This document shows, piece by piece, positions 8,309 through 17,069 of a stretch of 64,000 nucleotides of DNA. Where the stretch lies: contig CAYWLR010000008.1 in assembly GCA_964459465.1 (NCBI GenBank), positions 62,001 through 126,000 on the forward strand, read 5' to 3'. The first letter of the stretch is position 1. Each line of letters opens with the position of its first letter. A model generated the notes under the pieces. It had not been told where the DNA came from, searched no databases, and saw nothing but the letters and a program-made list of their open reading frames with translations. Position numbers and translations under genes: made by a program. The stretch comes from CALAMC01 sp964459465 (GTDB lineage: Bacteria > Zixibacteria > MSB-5A5 > GN15 > PGXB01).

Positions 8309-9457
8309 ATGGATTTTGATATAAAATATAAAGACTTCAGGCGGGAAGTTCGCGGCTATTGCGAAGAAAAAATCGCCCCCCACGCGGCTTATGTCGACCG
8401 CGAACAGGTTTATTCGCAGGACATCCACAAATTGATAAATGACAAAGGCTGGTGGGGGTGCATCGTTCCCAAGGACTATGGCGGACTGGGACTGGAAACG
8501 GTGCAGTATGCTATAATCGTCGAGGAAGTCTCGCGCGTCTGCGGTTCGACCGGCCTGACGCTGGCGGCGCATAATTCCTTGGGGACATTTCCCATCGAAC
8601 ATTTCGGCACTGCCGAACAGAAAAAGAAATATCTTCCGCCTGCCGCCCAGAATGGCGACCTGATCGCTTTTGGCCTGACCGAACCCGAAGCCGGATCGGA
8701 CGCCGGCGGCACCAAAAGCCGAGCCGAGAAAACCGCCGAGGGATACATTGTCAATGGCACTAAATGCTGGATAACCTCGGCCAACGTTTGCAAAACTTCG
8801 ATTATTACTGCCCGCACCAGCGATGAGGGCGGCGTGCACGGCATATCCTCGTTTATCATCGAAAAGGGAATGAAAGGTTTCTCCGCAGGCAAGAAGGAAA
8901 ACAAGATGGGGTGCCGCGGGTCGGATACCGCTTTCATGCATTTCGATGACCTCAAATTCCCGGCCTGGCATCTGCTGGGTAAGGAAGGTGAAGGGTTCAA
9001 GCAGTTCATGATCACGCTCGATGGGGGTCGCATTTCCATCGGTGCCATGGGCGTCGGGCTGGCCCAGGCGGCGCTGGAACTGGCGGCCAAGTACAGTGAA
9101 AGCCGTATTCAGGGCGGAAAACCGATCAATCGCAATCAGGCCATACAGTTCAAGCTGGCCGACATGGCCACGCAGGTCGAAGCGGCGCGGTTAATTATGT
9201 ATAAAACCTGTTGGCTCAAAGACAATGGGCATAATTACACCAGGTTGTCGGCCATGTGTAAATTGTATTCATCCGAAGCCGCGCATTTTTGCACTGACCA
9301 GGCCATCCAGATTCTCGGCGCGGTGGGTTACACCGAACGCTACCCGGCCGAACGGTATTTCCGCGACATGAAACTGTGTGAAATTGGCGAAGGAACGTCC
9401 GAGGTCCAGCGCATGGTCATCGCCCGCGAGATTCTTAGAGAAATAGTGCACGCTTGA
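8309..9457 (+). CDS. Acyl-CoA dehydrogenase, second paralogue
   Basis: 382 aa, same domain order as its neighbour: FGLTEPEAGSDAGGT, LDGGRISIGAMGVGLAQAALE, QILGAVGYTERYPAERYFRD and EIGEGTSEVQRMVIAREIL with the catalytic Glu before GTSE. It is clearly diverged from the upstream copy, for example TLDGGRIS for LLDNGRVG, which suggests a different chain-length or branched substrate. Given the leucine-type carboxylase operon upstream, isovaleryl-CoA is a reasonable guess but is inference. The start codon is 2 bases after the previous stop. It is the last gene of the operon and is followed by hairpin element A1, which ends in a T run. Confidence 0.9.
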   Translation: MDFDIKYKDFRREVRGYCEEKIAPHAAYVDREQVYSQDIHKLINDKGWWGCIVPKDYGGLGLETVQYAIIVEEVSRVCGSTGLTLAAHNSLGTFPIEHFGTAEQKKKYLPPAAQNGDLIAFGLTEPEAGSDAGGTKSRAEKTAEGYIVNGTKCWITSANVCKTSIITARTSDEGGVHGISSFIIEKGMKGFSAGKKENKMGCRGSDTAFMHFDDLKFPAWHLLGKEGEGFKQFMITLDGGRISIGAMGVGLAQAALELAAKYSESRIQGGKPINRNQAIQFKLADMATQVEAARLIMYKTCWLKDNGHNYTRLSAMCKLYSSEAAHFCTDQAIQILGAVGYTERYPAERYFRDMKLCEIGEGTSEVQRMVIAREILREIVHA

Positions 9458-9499
9458 TATATTGAATTATTGCGCTGTGCCGGTCGCAGTACGAAGTTG

Positions 9500-9547
9500 G
9501 TCGGGTTCCGAAGTCCCGATTTATCGGGACGAGAACCCCGACGTTTT
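9500..9547 (+). repeat. Dispersed palindromic element, copy A1 (also a likely terminator)
   Basis: The inner stem GTCCCGAT/ATCGGGAC (9513-9530) sits inside an outer stem GTCGGGTTC/GAACCCCGAC and is followed by TTTTTT. Closely similar sequences occur at 10228-10268 and 16908-16949. Here it probably terminates the acyl-CoA operon. Confidence 0.75.
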
Positions 9548-9575
9548 TTACTCAACCCATAATATAAGATAAGAA

Positions 9576-10250
9576 ATGAAATCTTTCGTAACACGACAAA
9601 ACTTGGGAGACAAGGCACACCAATGGCTCGAAAAAATCGCGCCGATCAATACCCACAAATGGCCATTGGACGTTAAAAAAATCGCCCTTATGGTCATCGA
9701 CATGCAACGCTTTTTTGTCGAGCCCGGTTCGCCTTTGTCGCTGGAGCATGGCAACGTCATCATCCCGACCGTGAAACGACTTATCGAAAGTTTCCGCAAG
9801 GCCGGACTGCCGGTTATTTATACCCGGCATGTGCATCACCCCGACGGCAGTGACGCCGGAAATCTGGGCTGGTGGTGGGACGGTATGATTATCGAGGGTT
9901 CTCCCGAAAGTGAGATTAATTCGGAATTGGCGCCTTTGCCCGGAGAAAAAATCATTTTCAAACACCGGTATTCGTCATTTCATGGGACAGATTTGGAAAC
10001 CGTCCTGCGCGGCAAAGAAATCAGAGATATCGTGATTTCGGGCGTAATGACTAATCTCTGTTGCGAAACCACCGCCCGCGAAGCCTTCATGCGCGATTAC
10101 CGGGTTACATTTCTGGCCGACGCCACCGGAGCCGCCACCGAAGAAATGCACCTCGCGTCGCTGATAAATCTCTCCTTCGGTTTTGCCCGAATAGCACTGA
10201 CCGATGACGTATTGAAGGAAATAGTAGATCGGGTTCCGATCCCGACATAG
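9576..10250 (+). CDS. Isochorismatase-family cysteine hydrolase
   Basis: 224 aa. The family triad is visible: Asp in LMVIDMQRFF, Lys in IIFKHRYSSFHGTDL and the nucleophile Cys162 (or adjacent Cys163) in SGVMTNLCCETTAREA. The family includes nicotinamidases, ureido- and N-carbamoyl hydrolases; I cannot name the substrate. The gene stands alone between two copies of a dispersed palindrome. The downstream copy overlaps the 3' end, so the last residues RVPIPT and the stop codon are encoded by the repeat. The ancestral C-terminus may therefore have been replaced. Confidence 0.82.
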   Translation: MKSFVTRQNLGDKAHQWLEKIAPINTHKWPLDVKKIALMVIDMQRFFVEPGSPLSLEHGNVIIPTVKRLIESFRKAGLPVIYTRHVHHPDGSDAGNLGWWWDGMIIEGSPESEINSELAPLPGEKIIFKHRYSSFHGTDLETVLRGKEIRDIVISGVMTNLCCETTAREAFMRDYRVTFLADATGAATEEMHLASLINLSFGFARIALTDDVLKEIVDRVPIPT

Positions 10251-10268
10251 TCGGGAGAGAAACCCGAC
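10228..10268 (+). repeat. Dispersed palindromic element, copy A2
   Basis: ATCGGGTTCCGATCCCGA followed by GTCGGGAGAGAAACCCGA. Arms TCGGGTTC/GAAACCCGA enclose TCCCGAC/GTCGGGA. It supplies the last codons and stop of the isochorismatase-like gene. About 60 bases further on, at 10327-10346, is a second module AGGCCCTGAA-3-TGAAGGG (with one extra base between the halves) that also follows copy A3. Confidence 0.75.
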
Positions 10269-10400
10269 ATCTTGTTGTTTATTTTTACCAGGAATAAACC
10301 ACCCGCAAGTCACGCCTGCTCTCCGAAGGCCCTGAAGAATGAAGGGCGACGTGACATTCTACTATTCTCCTTAAGGCGGCAGATTCCGGCAAAAATCCGC

Positions 10401-11147
10401 TTATCGATTAATCACAAACTCGATAACATTGACAAAAAAGTTCTTGCCGTTTTCCATCATCGAACCGGGGGAGTTGGTAAAACCCCACAGAAAATAGCGG
10501 CCACCCTCGGAAATCAGTGTATATTGCGTGGCGAATTCGGGGCGACGACCGTAAAATTTCACCGAATCGGCCAGATTATTCTCACGGTCGATCGCAATCA
10601 CGCCCGAATGATGGTACACCGAGATCAATGTGTCCTGCGTAATTGAAATTAAATCCGGCGTCGTAAAAACGGCGTCATCGGTATGAATACGACCGTCGGC
10701 AATGGTCACTTGCGTATTCAGGATACTGGTGCTGTTGATGGAACTGTCTGGAAAATAGTTGCCGTTATTCCAGCCTATAGTCAGGCCGATTTCACCGAAA
10801 AAACGCGCTCCGCCAAATCCCAACCCGAGAATAGGCAAATTTGAATTCAGCAGGGCATTCCCCTGGGCGATGGAGCCCCAGTCGTCGCCTCCGCCAATCC
10901 AGGAATCGATGATAATTAAATGATAGGAAGAAAAATCGGCAGTGAGAATCTGATCCATCGTAAACTCCTGAACGACATAGCCGCGCCCCACCAGAAATGT
11001 TTTGAAATCGATCTGATTCTGATGTGTCGCGGCCGGTTGATAAACAAACGCGATTCGGGTAAAATCCTCACTTGAGCCGGTTCCGTTATCTTCAGAACAG
11101 GCCGCCACTATTAAAAATACCGAAAGTGCAATCAAGAGTCTTTTCAT
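10401..11147 (-). CDS. Predicted lipoprotein of unknown function
   Basis: 248 aa. Signal peptide MKRLLIALSVFLIVAAC with a lipobox, so Cys17 is the likely lipidated residue, followed by an acidic Gly/Ser linker. The body alternates beta strands and helices (FTRIAFVYQPAATH, YHLIIIDSWIGGGDDWG, PILGLGFGGARFFG), which suggests a ThuA/glutamine-amidotransferase-like or flavodoxin-like fold; the expected catalytic residues are not obvious. The C-terminus GRYFLWGFTNSPGSMMENGKNFFVNVIEFV resembles the end of ThuA-like domains. It is a single gene convergent with the isochorismatase-like gene. Function not recognised. Confidence 0.65.
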   Translation of the reverse strand: MKRLLIALSVFLIVAACSEDNGTGSSEDFTRIAFVYQPAATHQNQIDFKTFLVGRGYVVQEFTMDQILTADFSSYHLIIIDSWIGGGDDWGSIAQGNALLNSNLPILGLGFGGARFFGEIGLTIGWNNGNYFPDSSINSTSILNTQVTIADGRIHTDDAVFTTPDLISITQDTLISVYHHSGVIAIDRENNLADSVKFYGRRPEFATQYTLISEGGRYFLWGFTNSPGSMMENGKNFFVNVIEFVINR

Positions 11148-11347
11148 AGTATTCCATACCTTTTCTTTATTTCGTTGATTTAAATATAAATTACTGCCAA
11201 AAACACTACCACAAAAAAACGCATAAATAAGGGCTTCCGCGGCTGTATTTTATCTGGTGACAGGGCCGCGATACCTTTCACGGCCTCATAGAATCAACCT
11301 GGGTCATAATCGATATATTAACATCGGCTTGGCTTGGCGATAAGAGC

Positions 11348-11376
11348 TTGAAATTCGAAATTTGATTTTTTATATT
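11348..11376 (+). promoter_or_regulatory. Sigma-70 promoter of ilvE-rpiB-glyA
   Basis: TTGAAA (11348-11353), exactly 17 bases, TATATT (11371-11376). Each hexamer matches 5 of 6 consensus bases, and the ilvE start is 53 bases downstream. Confidence 0.65.
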
Positions 11377-11429
11377 TAATCCGACGAATAATAATTACTC
11401 CAATCTTCCAACGATTGAGGAGACGTAGC

Positions 11430-12371
11430 ATGCCTTTTAATAAAGTTGATTATATCTGGATGAACGGCAAAATGGTCAAGTGGGACGATGCCAAAATCCA
11501 CGTCCTGTCGCATGTCGTGCATTATGGCTCGTCGATATTCGAGGGCGAGAGATGTTATAAAACCCCCAAAGGCCCGGCCTGTTTCCGGCATCATGATCAC
11601 ACCGACCGGCTGTTCAATTCCTGCAAAATTTACCGCATGAAAATTCCGTTTTCAAAAGAAGAGATTTTTAGTGCCGCACTTGATTTAATCGCCGCCAACG
11701 GTATTGAAGAATGCTATATCCGGCCGATTGTATATCGCGGCTATGATTCTCTCGGCGTGGATCCGTCGAAGTGTCCGGTCGACGTGGCCGTTGCCGTCTG
11801 GCCGTGGGGTGCCTATCTTGGCCCAGAAGCTCTGGAGAAAGGCGTCAAAGCCTGCATCTCGACCTGGCGGCGCAATGCCCCGGACACCATGCCCGCAATG
11901 GCCAAGGCTGGCGCCAATTATATGGGCAGTCAGTTAATCAAGCTGGAGGCGCTGGCACGCGGTTTTGCCGAGGGAATCGGACTTGATGTCTTTGGTCACG
12001 TCTCCGAAGGCTCCGCCCAAAATATATTCCTGGTAATCCGAGAGAAGCTATATACACCGCCAGTGTCGGCCTCGATTCTTCCCGGTATCACCCGCGATAC
12101 CATCATGGTCCTGGCCCGGGAGATGGGTTTTGAAGTCCTTGAGCAAAATATCCAGCGCGAAATGCTTTATATTGCCGATGAAGTCTTTTTTACCGGGTCG
12201 GCGGTCGAGGTTTCACCCGTATCACAGGTTGACGAAGTGGTCATCGGGACGGGCAAACGAGGCCCCATAACCGAAAAACTCCAACGGCGCTTTTTTGATA
12301 TATTGCAGGGCCGGGAAGAGGATAAACACGGCTGGCTGACCTATGTGCCGGCCGGACGGGGGTCATCATGA
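11430..12371 (+). CDS. ilvE: Branched-chain amino acid aminotransferase
   Basis: 313 aa from the ATG at 11430. An upstream in-frame ATG at 11415 exists, but GAGGAG at 11417-11422 sits 7 bases before 11430. PLP-fold class IV signature: Lys171 in NYMGSQLIKLEALARGFAEG binds PLP, and LPGITRDTIMVLAREMG and DEVFFTGSAVEVSPV complete the cofactor and substrate pockets. It catalyses the last step of valine, leucine and isoleucine synthesis, or the first of their breakdown, which fits the leucine-type carboxylase operon nearby. The stop overlaps the rpiB start as ATGA. Confidence 0.92.
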   Translation: MPFNKVDYIWMNGKMVKWDDAKIHVLSHVVHYGSSIFEGERCYKTPKGPACFRHHDHTDRLFNSCKIYRMKIPFSKEEIFSAALDLIAANGIEECYIRPIVYRGYDSLGVDPSKCPVDVAVAVWPWGAYLGPEALEKGVKACISTWRRNAPDTMPAMAKAGANYMGSQLIKLEALARGFAEGIGLDVFGHVSEGSAQNIFLVIREKLYTPPVSASILPGITRDTIMVLAREMGFEVLEQNIQREMLYIADEVFFTGSAVEVSPVSQVDEVVIGTGKRGPITEKLQRRFFDILQGREEDKHGWLTYVPAGRGSS

Positions 12372-12808
12372 AAATAGCCATTGGTTCGGATCATGCCGGT
12401 TTTGAAATGAAAGAAAAGGTTAAAAAAATCCTTGCCAAATTTGGCCATGAAATAATTGATTTCGGGACTACCGACAAGACGTCAGTCGATTATTCCGATT
12501 TCGGTCTTAAAGTGGCCCGCGAAGTGACCGAGCATCGGGCCGACCGGGGAGTGGCTGTATGCTGGACCGGCAACGGCATGACCATCGCCGCCAATAAAAT
12601 AAAGGGGATACGAGCCACATTGTGCCTGAACAAGGACATGGCTTATTATGCCCGGTTGCACAACGATTCCAATGTTTTAACATTATCGCAGAAATATGTC
12701 GATGCCCGAGAACTCGAGGATATCGTTAAGACATGGCTGGAGACCGCCTTTGAAGGCGGTCGCCATAGCCGCAGACTGGAAAAAATATCGAAGGCCGAAT
12801 CGGAATAA
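12368..12808 (+). CDS. rpiB: Ribose-5-phosphate isomerase B
   Basis: 146 aa, the usual LacAB/RpiB length. N-terminal GSDHAGFEMKEKVKK, the active-site Cys in VAVCWTGNGMTIAANK (the family more often has CGTGIG), and NDSNVLTLSQKYV near the C-terminus. It interconverts ribose 5-phosphate and ribulose 5-phosphate in the pentose phosphate pathway. It overlaps ilvE by 4 bases and is followed by glyA after 43 bases; the rpiB-glyA pairing is common in bacteria. Confidence 0.9.
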   Translation: MKIAIGSDHAGFEMKEKVKKILAKFGHEIIDFGTTDKTSVDYSDFGLKVAREVTEHRADRGVAVCWTGNGMTIAANKIKGIRATLCLNKDMAYYARLHNDSNVLTLSQKYVDARELEDIVKTWLETAFEGGRHSRRLEKISKAESE

Positions 12809-12851
12809 CCCGACAGCCGTTAGATTATGAAATAAATACAGGCAGGATACA

Positions 12852-14096
12852 ATGACACATTTAAGACAGGTTGATCCCGAAATTTATGATGCCATCGTGC
12901 ATGAAACCCTCCGGGAGTCGACCAAACTGGAACTGATCGCCTCGGAAAATTTCGTTTCCGAAGCGGTTCTGGAGGCCGCCGGTGGTATCATGACCAATAA
13001 GTACGCCGAAGGCTATCCCGGCAAACGGTACTACGGTGGCTGCGAATTTGTCGATATCGCCGAAAACCTTGCCCGTGAACGGGCCAAACAACTTTTCAAT
13101 GCCGAACACGCCAATGTCCAGCCCCATTCGGGCTCGCAGGCCAATATGGCCGTTTATTTCACGGTTCTTAAACCCGGCGATAAAGTCATGGGCATGGACC
13201 TGTCGCACGGCGGCCATCTGACCCACGGTCACCCGATTAATTTTTCGGGAATGCTCTACGAAATCCATGGTTATCAGGTCAGCAAAGAGACCGAGACCAT
13301 CGACTACGACGCCTTGATCGTCATGGCCAGAGAAATTCAGCCCAAACTCATCATTGCCGGGGCATCGGCTTACCCCCGCATAATCGATTTCAAGAAATTC
13401 CGTGAAGCCGCCGACAGTTGCGGAGCCTATCTCATGGTCGATATGGCCCACATCGCGGGTCTGGTAGCCGCCGGATTGCACCCCTCGCCGGTGCCGTATG
13501 CCGATTTTGTCACCACCACGACTCATAAAACCCTGCGAGGGCCGCGGGGCGGGATGGTGCTCTGCAAAGAAAAGTACGCCGCCGATCTCGATAGAACCGT
13601 TATGCCCGGTATCCAAGGCGGGCCGCTTATGCATATCATCGCCGCCAAAGCCGTCGCCCTCAAAGAAGCGCTTAGTCCGGAATTCAAAGAATATCAGAAA
13701 AAGATCGTCGCCAATGCCGCCGCGATGGCCAACGCTTTGAAAGATAAAGGATATCATATCGTTTCCGGTGGAACCGATAACCATCTCTTTTTAATGTCCT
13801 TTATCGACCGTGATTACTCCGGCAAAAAAGTCGAAAATGCTCTCGATGCCTCCGGAATCACGGTCAATAAAAACACTGTTCCGTTCGATACCCGGAAACC
13901 GTTTGTCACGTCCGGTATACGGGTCGGAACCCCGGCCGTGACCTCGCGCGGCATGGGCACCGGAGAAATGGTGCAAATTGCGGGATTTATCGACCGCGTC
14001 ATTCAGAATCTGGGCAACGAAGAGGTTTATGCCGCGGTGGCGCAGGATGTTAAAGACCTGTGCGGGAAATTCCCGCTTTATCCGGAACGGACATAA
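12852..14096 (+). CDS. glyA: Serine hydroxymethyltransferase
   Basis: 414 aa. PLP lysine K226 lies in TTTTHKTLRGPRGGMVLC. Other hallmarks are LIASENFVSEAVLEAAGG, NKYAEGYPGKRYYGGCEFVD near the N-terminus, HSGSQANMAVY and GTPAVTSRGM. It converts serine and tetrahydrofolate to glycine and 5,10-methylene-THF, supplying one-carbon units. The ATG lies just after GGCAGGAT. Its 3' end overlaps the possible start of the following membrane glycosyltransferase gene by 37 bases if that gene starts at 14060. Confidence 0.95.
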   Translation: MTHLRQVDPEIYDAIVHETLRESTKLELIASENFVSEAVLEAAGGIMTNKYAEGYPGKRYYGGCEFVDIAENLARERAKQLFNAEHANVQPHSGSQANMAVYFTVLKPGDKVMGMDLSHGGHLTHGHPINFSGMLYEIHGYQVSKETETIDYDALIVMAREIQPKLIIAGASAYPRIIDFKKFREAADSCGAYLMVDMAHIAGLVAAGLHPSPVPYADFVTTTTHKTLRGPRGGMVLCKEKYAADLDRTVMPGIQGGPLMHIIAAKAVALKEALSPEFKEYQKKIVANAAAMANALKDKGYHIVSGGTDNHLFLMSFIDRDYSGKKVENALDASGITVNKNTVPFDTRKPFVTSGIRVGTPAVTSRGMGTGEMVQIAGFIDRVIQNLGNEEVYAAVAQDVKDLCGKFPLYPERT

Positions 14097-15787
14097 TATG
14101 GTGCAATAAAGACTTGGGAAATACGAAGCATACACACTCAAGGCCAGCGGTTTTCGGACTCTGGCCTTATTTAATCTTCACCATTATCGTCGGTGTTTAC
14201 AATTATTTATTCCTGCCCGACGGTTTTAACGCCACCGACGAAGGCTGGCTGTTATCGTTGGCCCAAAGGATTACGGATGGGCAGGTGCCATATCGAGACT
14301 TCTACTTTTTAATCAATCCGCTCGCAATCTATATTCAATCACTGCTTTTAACCATTTTCGGCGATAATTACACCATCATGGCGTCCCGCATTTATTGGGC
14401 GGGCCAGATGTGGGCAATGATGGTTTTTTTCTCAATGGTATATCGCAATTATGTGAACAAAATTGAATTATTATTACTTTTATTGACGTCGTGGGCGGTC
14501 TCGACCCTCCTGATTCAATACCCCTGGTACAACTATGAAGCCGCTTTTTATACCGCTCTGGCCATAGTGGCCCTCGGTCGCAGGAGATATTTTCTGTTCG
14601 GAATGCTGGCATTTCTGGGCTTCTGGGCCAAACAGAACTTCATACTATTCCTTCCTCTTGTGTTGTTATCCGGATACATTTTAAAACTCCTGCACATTAA
14701 AACTGATTTCTTAAACCGCGCACCTGTCTTGCGAACGTTATCGGGTTTTGCGATTCCTGCCGCGATATACCTCGTCTATCTAGTTTTTGAAGGCAGTCTG
14801 GTCGATTATATTACCAACGCCTATATCTTTCTTCCGGAGATAACCGCCCGCGGCTGGCTGTTTGGGATATTCCAGAATAACCATATTGCTGTTCTATTCT
14901 CCCTGCCGATTCTGGCGCTGGCATTTATACTTGCGTATGCCAAAAACATTAAGTGGTTGATTATTCCGGTACTGATTGTCCCCATTTTGATACTATTGTA
15001 TGACCATCGGACAGTCTTTTTCAGCTATAATGCCGCCATTTTCAACCACGCCGTGCTCGTATTCCTGATATGGCATATAAAAAAGGCTAATAACCCGGCG
15101 GCAAGGAATATTTTATTGGCCCTTCTGCCGCTTCAACTGACCGTTTCGGTATTGGTTTATTTGTCCGGATTTTCCTACGTGGGCATTGTTTCCAGTTATA
15201 TGGGCTCCGGCGTGGCTTTGACCGTATCCTATTGCTCCCTTAAAAGCGCGGCGCCTTCGGTGTATAAAAAATATTTTCCGGCCGTGATTTTGATATTTTT
15301 CCTGATAGTCGGTTCCGTGATTAAATACAATCATGTTTATCGCGATGCCCCGCGCGATCAGCTTCTGTCCGAATTCACTTCCGGAAAACTCAAAAGCATT
15401 CGCACCACGGCGCGAAATTACCGGCAAATCACCGACCTCGTTCGAACCGTCGAACAATACACAAAAAAGGGAGATTACATTTTAATCTACCCCGATTTCC
15501 CCGTATTATATTATTTAACCGACCGCAAAAATCCGACCAGAGTGGATTGGTACTACTGGCGGGGATTGCATCCCGATATGCTGGTCGATGCCGCCAAAAT
15601 GATTATGAAATATAAACCTAAAATTATATTTGTTCAGAAGTATTCCGAGGAAGACTATTCCCGGCAGGGGACAGGCATCGATTATGCGAATACCAGAGAA
15701 TATAAGCCGCTGTTTGAATTTGTTAATCGCCATTATAAACTCGAAAAAACCATCGGTGATATTTTTCTATTTGTCCCCGGATTTTAA
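14060..15787 (+). CDS. Integral membrane glycosyltransferase (GT39/ArnT-like, GT-C fold)
   Basis: Up to 575 aa with roughly ten to twelve hydrophobic segments (for example VFGLWPYLIFTIIVGVYNYL, IELLLLLLTSWAVSTLLIQY) and a soluble C-terminal tail. NATDEGWLLSLAQRITDG followed by VPYRDFYFLINP in the first loop is the acidic-motif region of GT-C enzymes that use polyprenyl-phosphate sugars. The start is uncertain: the ATG at 14060 lies inside glyA and has no convincing ribosome site, and a TTG at 14114 just after the glyA stop is an alternative. It probably glycosylates lipid or protein at the inner membrane; the substrate is unknown. Confidence 0.72.
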   Translation: MREIPALSGTDIIWCNKDLGNTKHTHSRPAVFGLWPYLIFTIIVGVYNYLFLPDGFNATDEGWLLSLAQRITDGQVPYRDFYFLINPLAIYIQSLLLTIFGDNYTIMASRIYWAGQMWAMMVFFSMVYRNYVNKIELLLLLLTSWAVSTLLIQYPWYNYEAAFYTALAIVALGRRRYFLFGMLAFLGFWAKQNFILFLPLVLLSGYILKLLHIKTDFLNRAPVLRTLSGFAIPAAIYLVYLVFEGSLVDYITNAYIFLPEITARGWLFGIFQNNHIAVLFSLPILALAFILAYAKNIKWLIIPVLIVPILILLYDHRTVFFSYNAAIFNHAVLVFLIWHIKKANNPAARNILLALLPLQLTVSVLVYLSGFSYVGIVSSYMGSGVALTVSYCSLKSAAPSVYKKYFPAVILIFFLIVGSVIKYNHVYRDAPRDQLLSEFTSGKLKSIRTTARNYRQITDLVRTVEQYTKKGDYILIYPDFPVLYYLTDRKNPTRVDWYYWRGLHPDMLVDAAKMIMKYKPKIIFVQKYSEEDYSRQGTGIDYANTREYKPLFEFVNRHYKLEKTIGDIFLFVPGF

Positions 15788-15812
15788 AACGATATAATTT
15801 GGTGAGGTCATT

Positions 15813-16118
15813 ATGCTGATACAATTTGCCATGTTTCCGACGGGCGGCACCGAATCGGCGTCGGGCGAAGTATCGAAGATTATCGATATTATCGACCGCT
15901 CCGGCCTGCCTTATAAAACTTCGGCGATGGCCACCGTCATCGAGGGCGAATGGGAAGAACTCATGGCCCTGATTAACCAGTGTCGATTGAAACTGCGTGA
16001 ATCCAACAACCGGGTTTATATGGTGCTGACCATGGATGACCGCAAAGACGCCGAAAACCGCCTGAACGGCAAAGTGTCGTCGCTGGAGAAAAAGCTCAAC
16101 AGAAAAATCAAATCATAA
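15813..16118 (+). CDS. Thiamine-binding protein, MTH1187/YkoF-like (DUF77)
   Basis: 101 aa. The pattern MLIQFAMFPTG, VSKIIDIIDRSGLPYKTSAMATVIEGEWEELMALI and VYMVLTMDDRKD is that of the small MTH1187/YqgV family, which forms tetramers and has been shown in relatives to bind thiamine. GGTGAGG precedes the ATG. It heads a run of three small single-domain genes (this one, cutA and a PPC-domain gene) spaced by 2 to 15 bases. The C-terminus is basic (KKLNRKIKS). The physiological role of the family is poorly defined. Confidence 0.78.
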   Translation: MLIQFAMFPTGGTESASGEVSKIIDIIDRSGLPYKTSAMATVIEGEWEELMALINQCRLKLRESNNRVYMVLTMDDRKDAENRLNGKVSSLEKKLNRKIKS

Positions 16119-16133
16119 AATGAGGTTCGCAAT

Positions 16134-16445
16134 ATGTCCGCATTTCGTGTAGCCCACGTGACCATCCCGACCGACAAAGCCGTCGATTTCGCCCGCCAGC
16201 TGGTCAACAACGAGCTGGCCGCGTGCGTAAATATTGTCAGAGGGATTCAGTCGGTTTATCGCTGGAAGGGTAAGGTAAAAGAATCCGAGGAATCCCTTCT
16301 GATTATCAAAACGACCACAAAAAAGGTGGAAACGTTGACTAAATTCGTCCGGGAAAACCACCCCGACGACGTGCCCGAAATTATCACCTTGAATGTCAGC
16401 GAGGGCAACCCGGATTATCTCGACTGGATTGATGAGGTAACCTGA
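16134..16445 (+). CDS. cutA: Divalent-cation tolerance protein CutA
   Basis: 103 aa. CutA1 signature: ELAACVNIVRGIQSVYRWKGKV, then ESEESLLIIKTTTKKVETL, and the C-terminal NPDYLDWIDEV. The fold is a PII-like ferredoxin trimer. The name comes from copper tolerance in E. coli; the true function of the family is still unclear. It lies 15 bases after the thiamine-binding protein gene and 2 bases before the next gene, so it is part of the same small operon. Confidence 0.9.
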   Translation: MSAFRVAHVTIPTDKAVDFARQLVNNELAACVNIVRGIQSVYRWKGKVKESEESLLIIKTTTKKVETLTKFVRENHPDDVPEIITLNVSEGNPDYLDWIDEVT

Positions 16446-16447
16446 TC

Positions 16448-16873
16448 ATGAATTTTAAAAAGGTTGAGGAAGGATTTCTGGTTCGCCTCGACCGCGGTGA
16501 GGAAGTCGTCAAAACCCTCACCGATTTTGTCCGACAGCACGATATTAAAGGCGGCTTTTTGCAGGGTATGGGCGCTTTCGAAAGCGCCTCCCTCGGGGTC
16601 TATGACCTGTTCACCAAAGGCTATATCACCAAGTCGTTCCGCGAGAGGCTCGAAGTCGGCATGCTCAACGGCAATATCGCCCGCGTCGAAAACTCCGATG
16701 AAATTTTCATCCATATGCATGTCACTGTCGGCGACAGCTCGCTTCACTCCTTCACCGGCCACGTCTTCGAAGCTATCGTTCTGGGAACGCTCGAGGTGTT
16801 CATCAGGCCCCTGACAACCGAAATCATCCGCAGAAGAAACGACGACCTCGGCTTCAACGCCTGGCATTTGTAA
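16448..16873 (+). CDS. PPC/DUF296 domain protein
   Basis: 141 aa. The PPC (plants and prokaryotes conserved, DUF296) domain fills the whole protein: FLVRLDRGEEVVKTLTDFV, GGFLQGMGAFESASLGVYD, IHMHVTVGDSSLHSFTGHVF and the C-terminal strand VLGTLEVFIRPL. In plants this domain accompanies AT-hooks, but bacterial members are free-standing trimers with no known DNA binding and an unclear function. It is the third gene of the small operon with cutA. The dispersed palindrome A3 begins about 35 bases after its stop. Confidence 0.82.
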   Translation: MNFKKVEEGFLVRLDRGEEVVKTLTDFVRQHDIKGGFLQGMGAFESASLGVYDLFTKGYITKSFRERLEVGMLNGNIARVENSDEIFIHMHVTVGDSSLHSFTGHVFEAIVLGTLEVFIRPLTTEIIRRRNDDLGFNAWHL

Positions 16874-16907
16874 ACACCCGGCAGACCACGTTTAGAACCA
16901 ATTATGC

Positions 16908-16995
16908 CGGGTTCCGAATCCCGATGTATCCGGGAGAGAAACCCGACGTCTTGACCATGTGTCGTGCCCGGTCGCAGGCCCTGAACTTTGAAGGG
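16908..16995 (+). repeat. Dispersed palindromic element, copy A3 with module B
   Basis: CGGGTTCCGAATCCCGA followed by CGGGAGAGAAACCCGA is nearly identical to copy A2 at 10228. It is followed at 16976-16995 by AGGCCCTGAA-3-TGAAGGG, the same 20-base module found after A2. The arms form a hairpin. It sits in the 196-base gap before the dCMP deaminase gene. Confidence 0.75.
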
Positions 16996-17069
16996 TCGAT
17001 CCTCAAATCGACCGGGAAACTTCACAGATTTTATTTGCCCTCCAGCGCATTTAATTATTAATTTACGCC

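Noticed and set aside
12861..13784. 307-codon frame antisense to glyA
   Set aside because: It is fully contained in a well-conserved gene and shows no recognisable domain.
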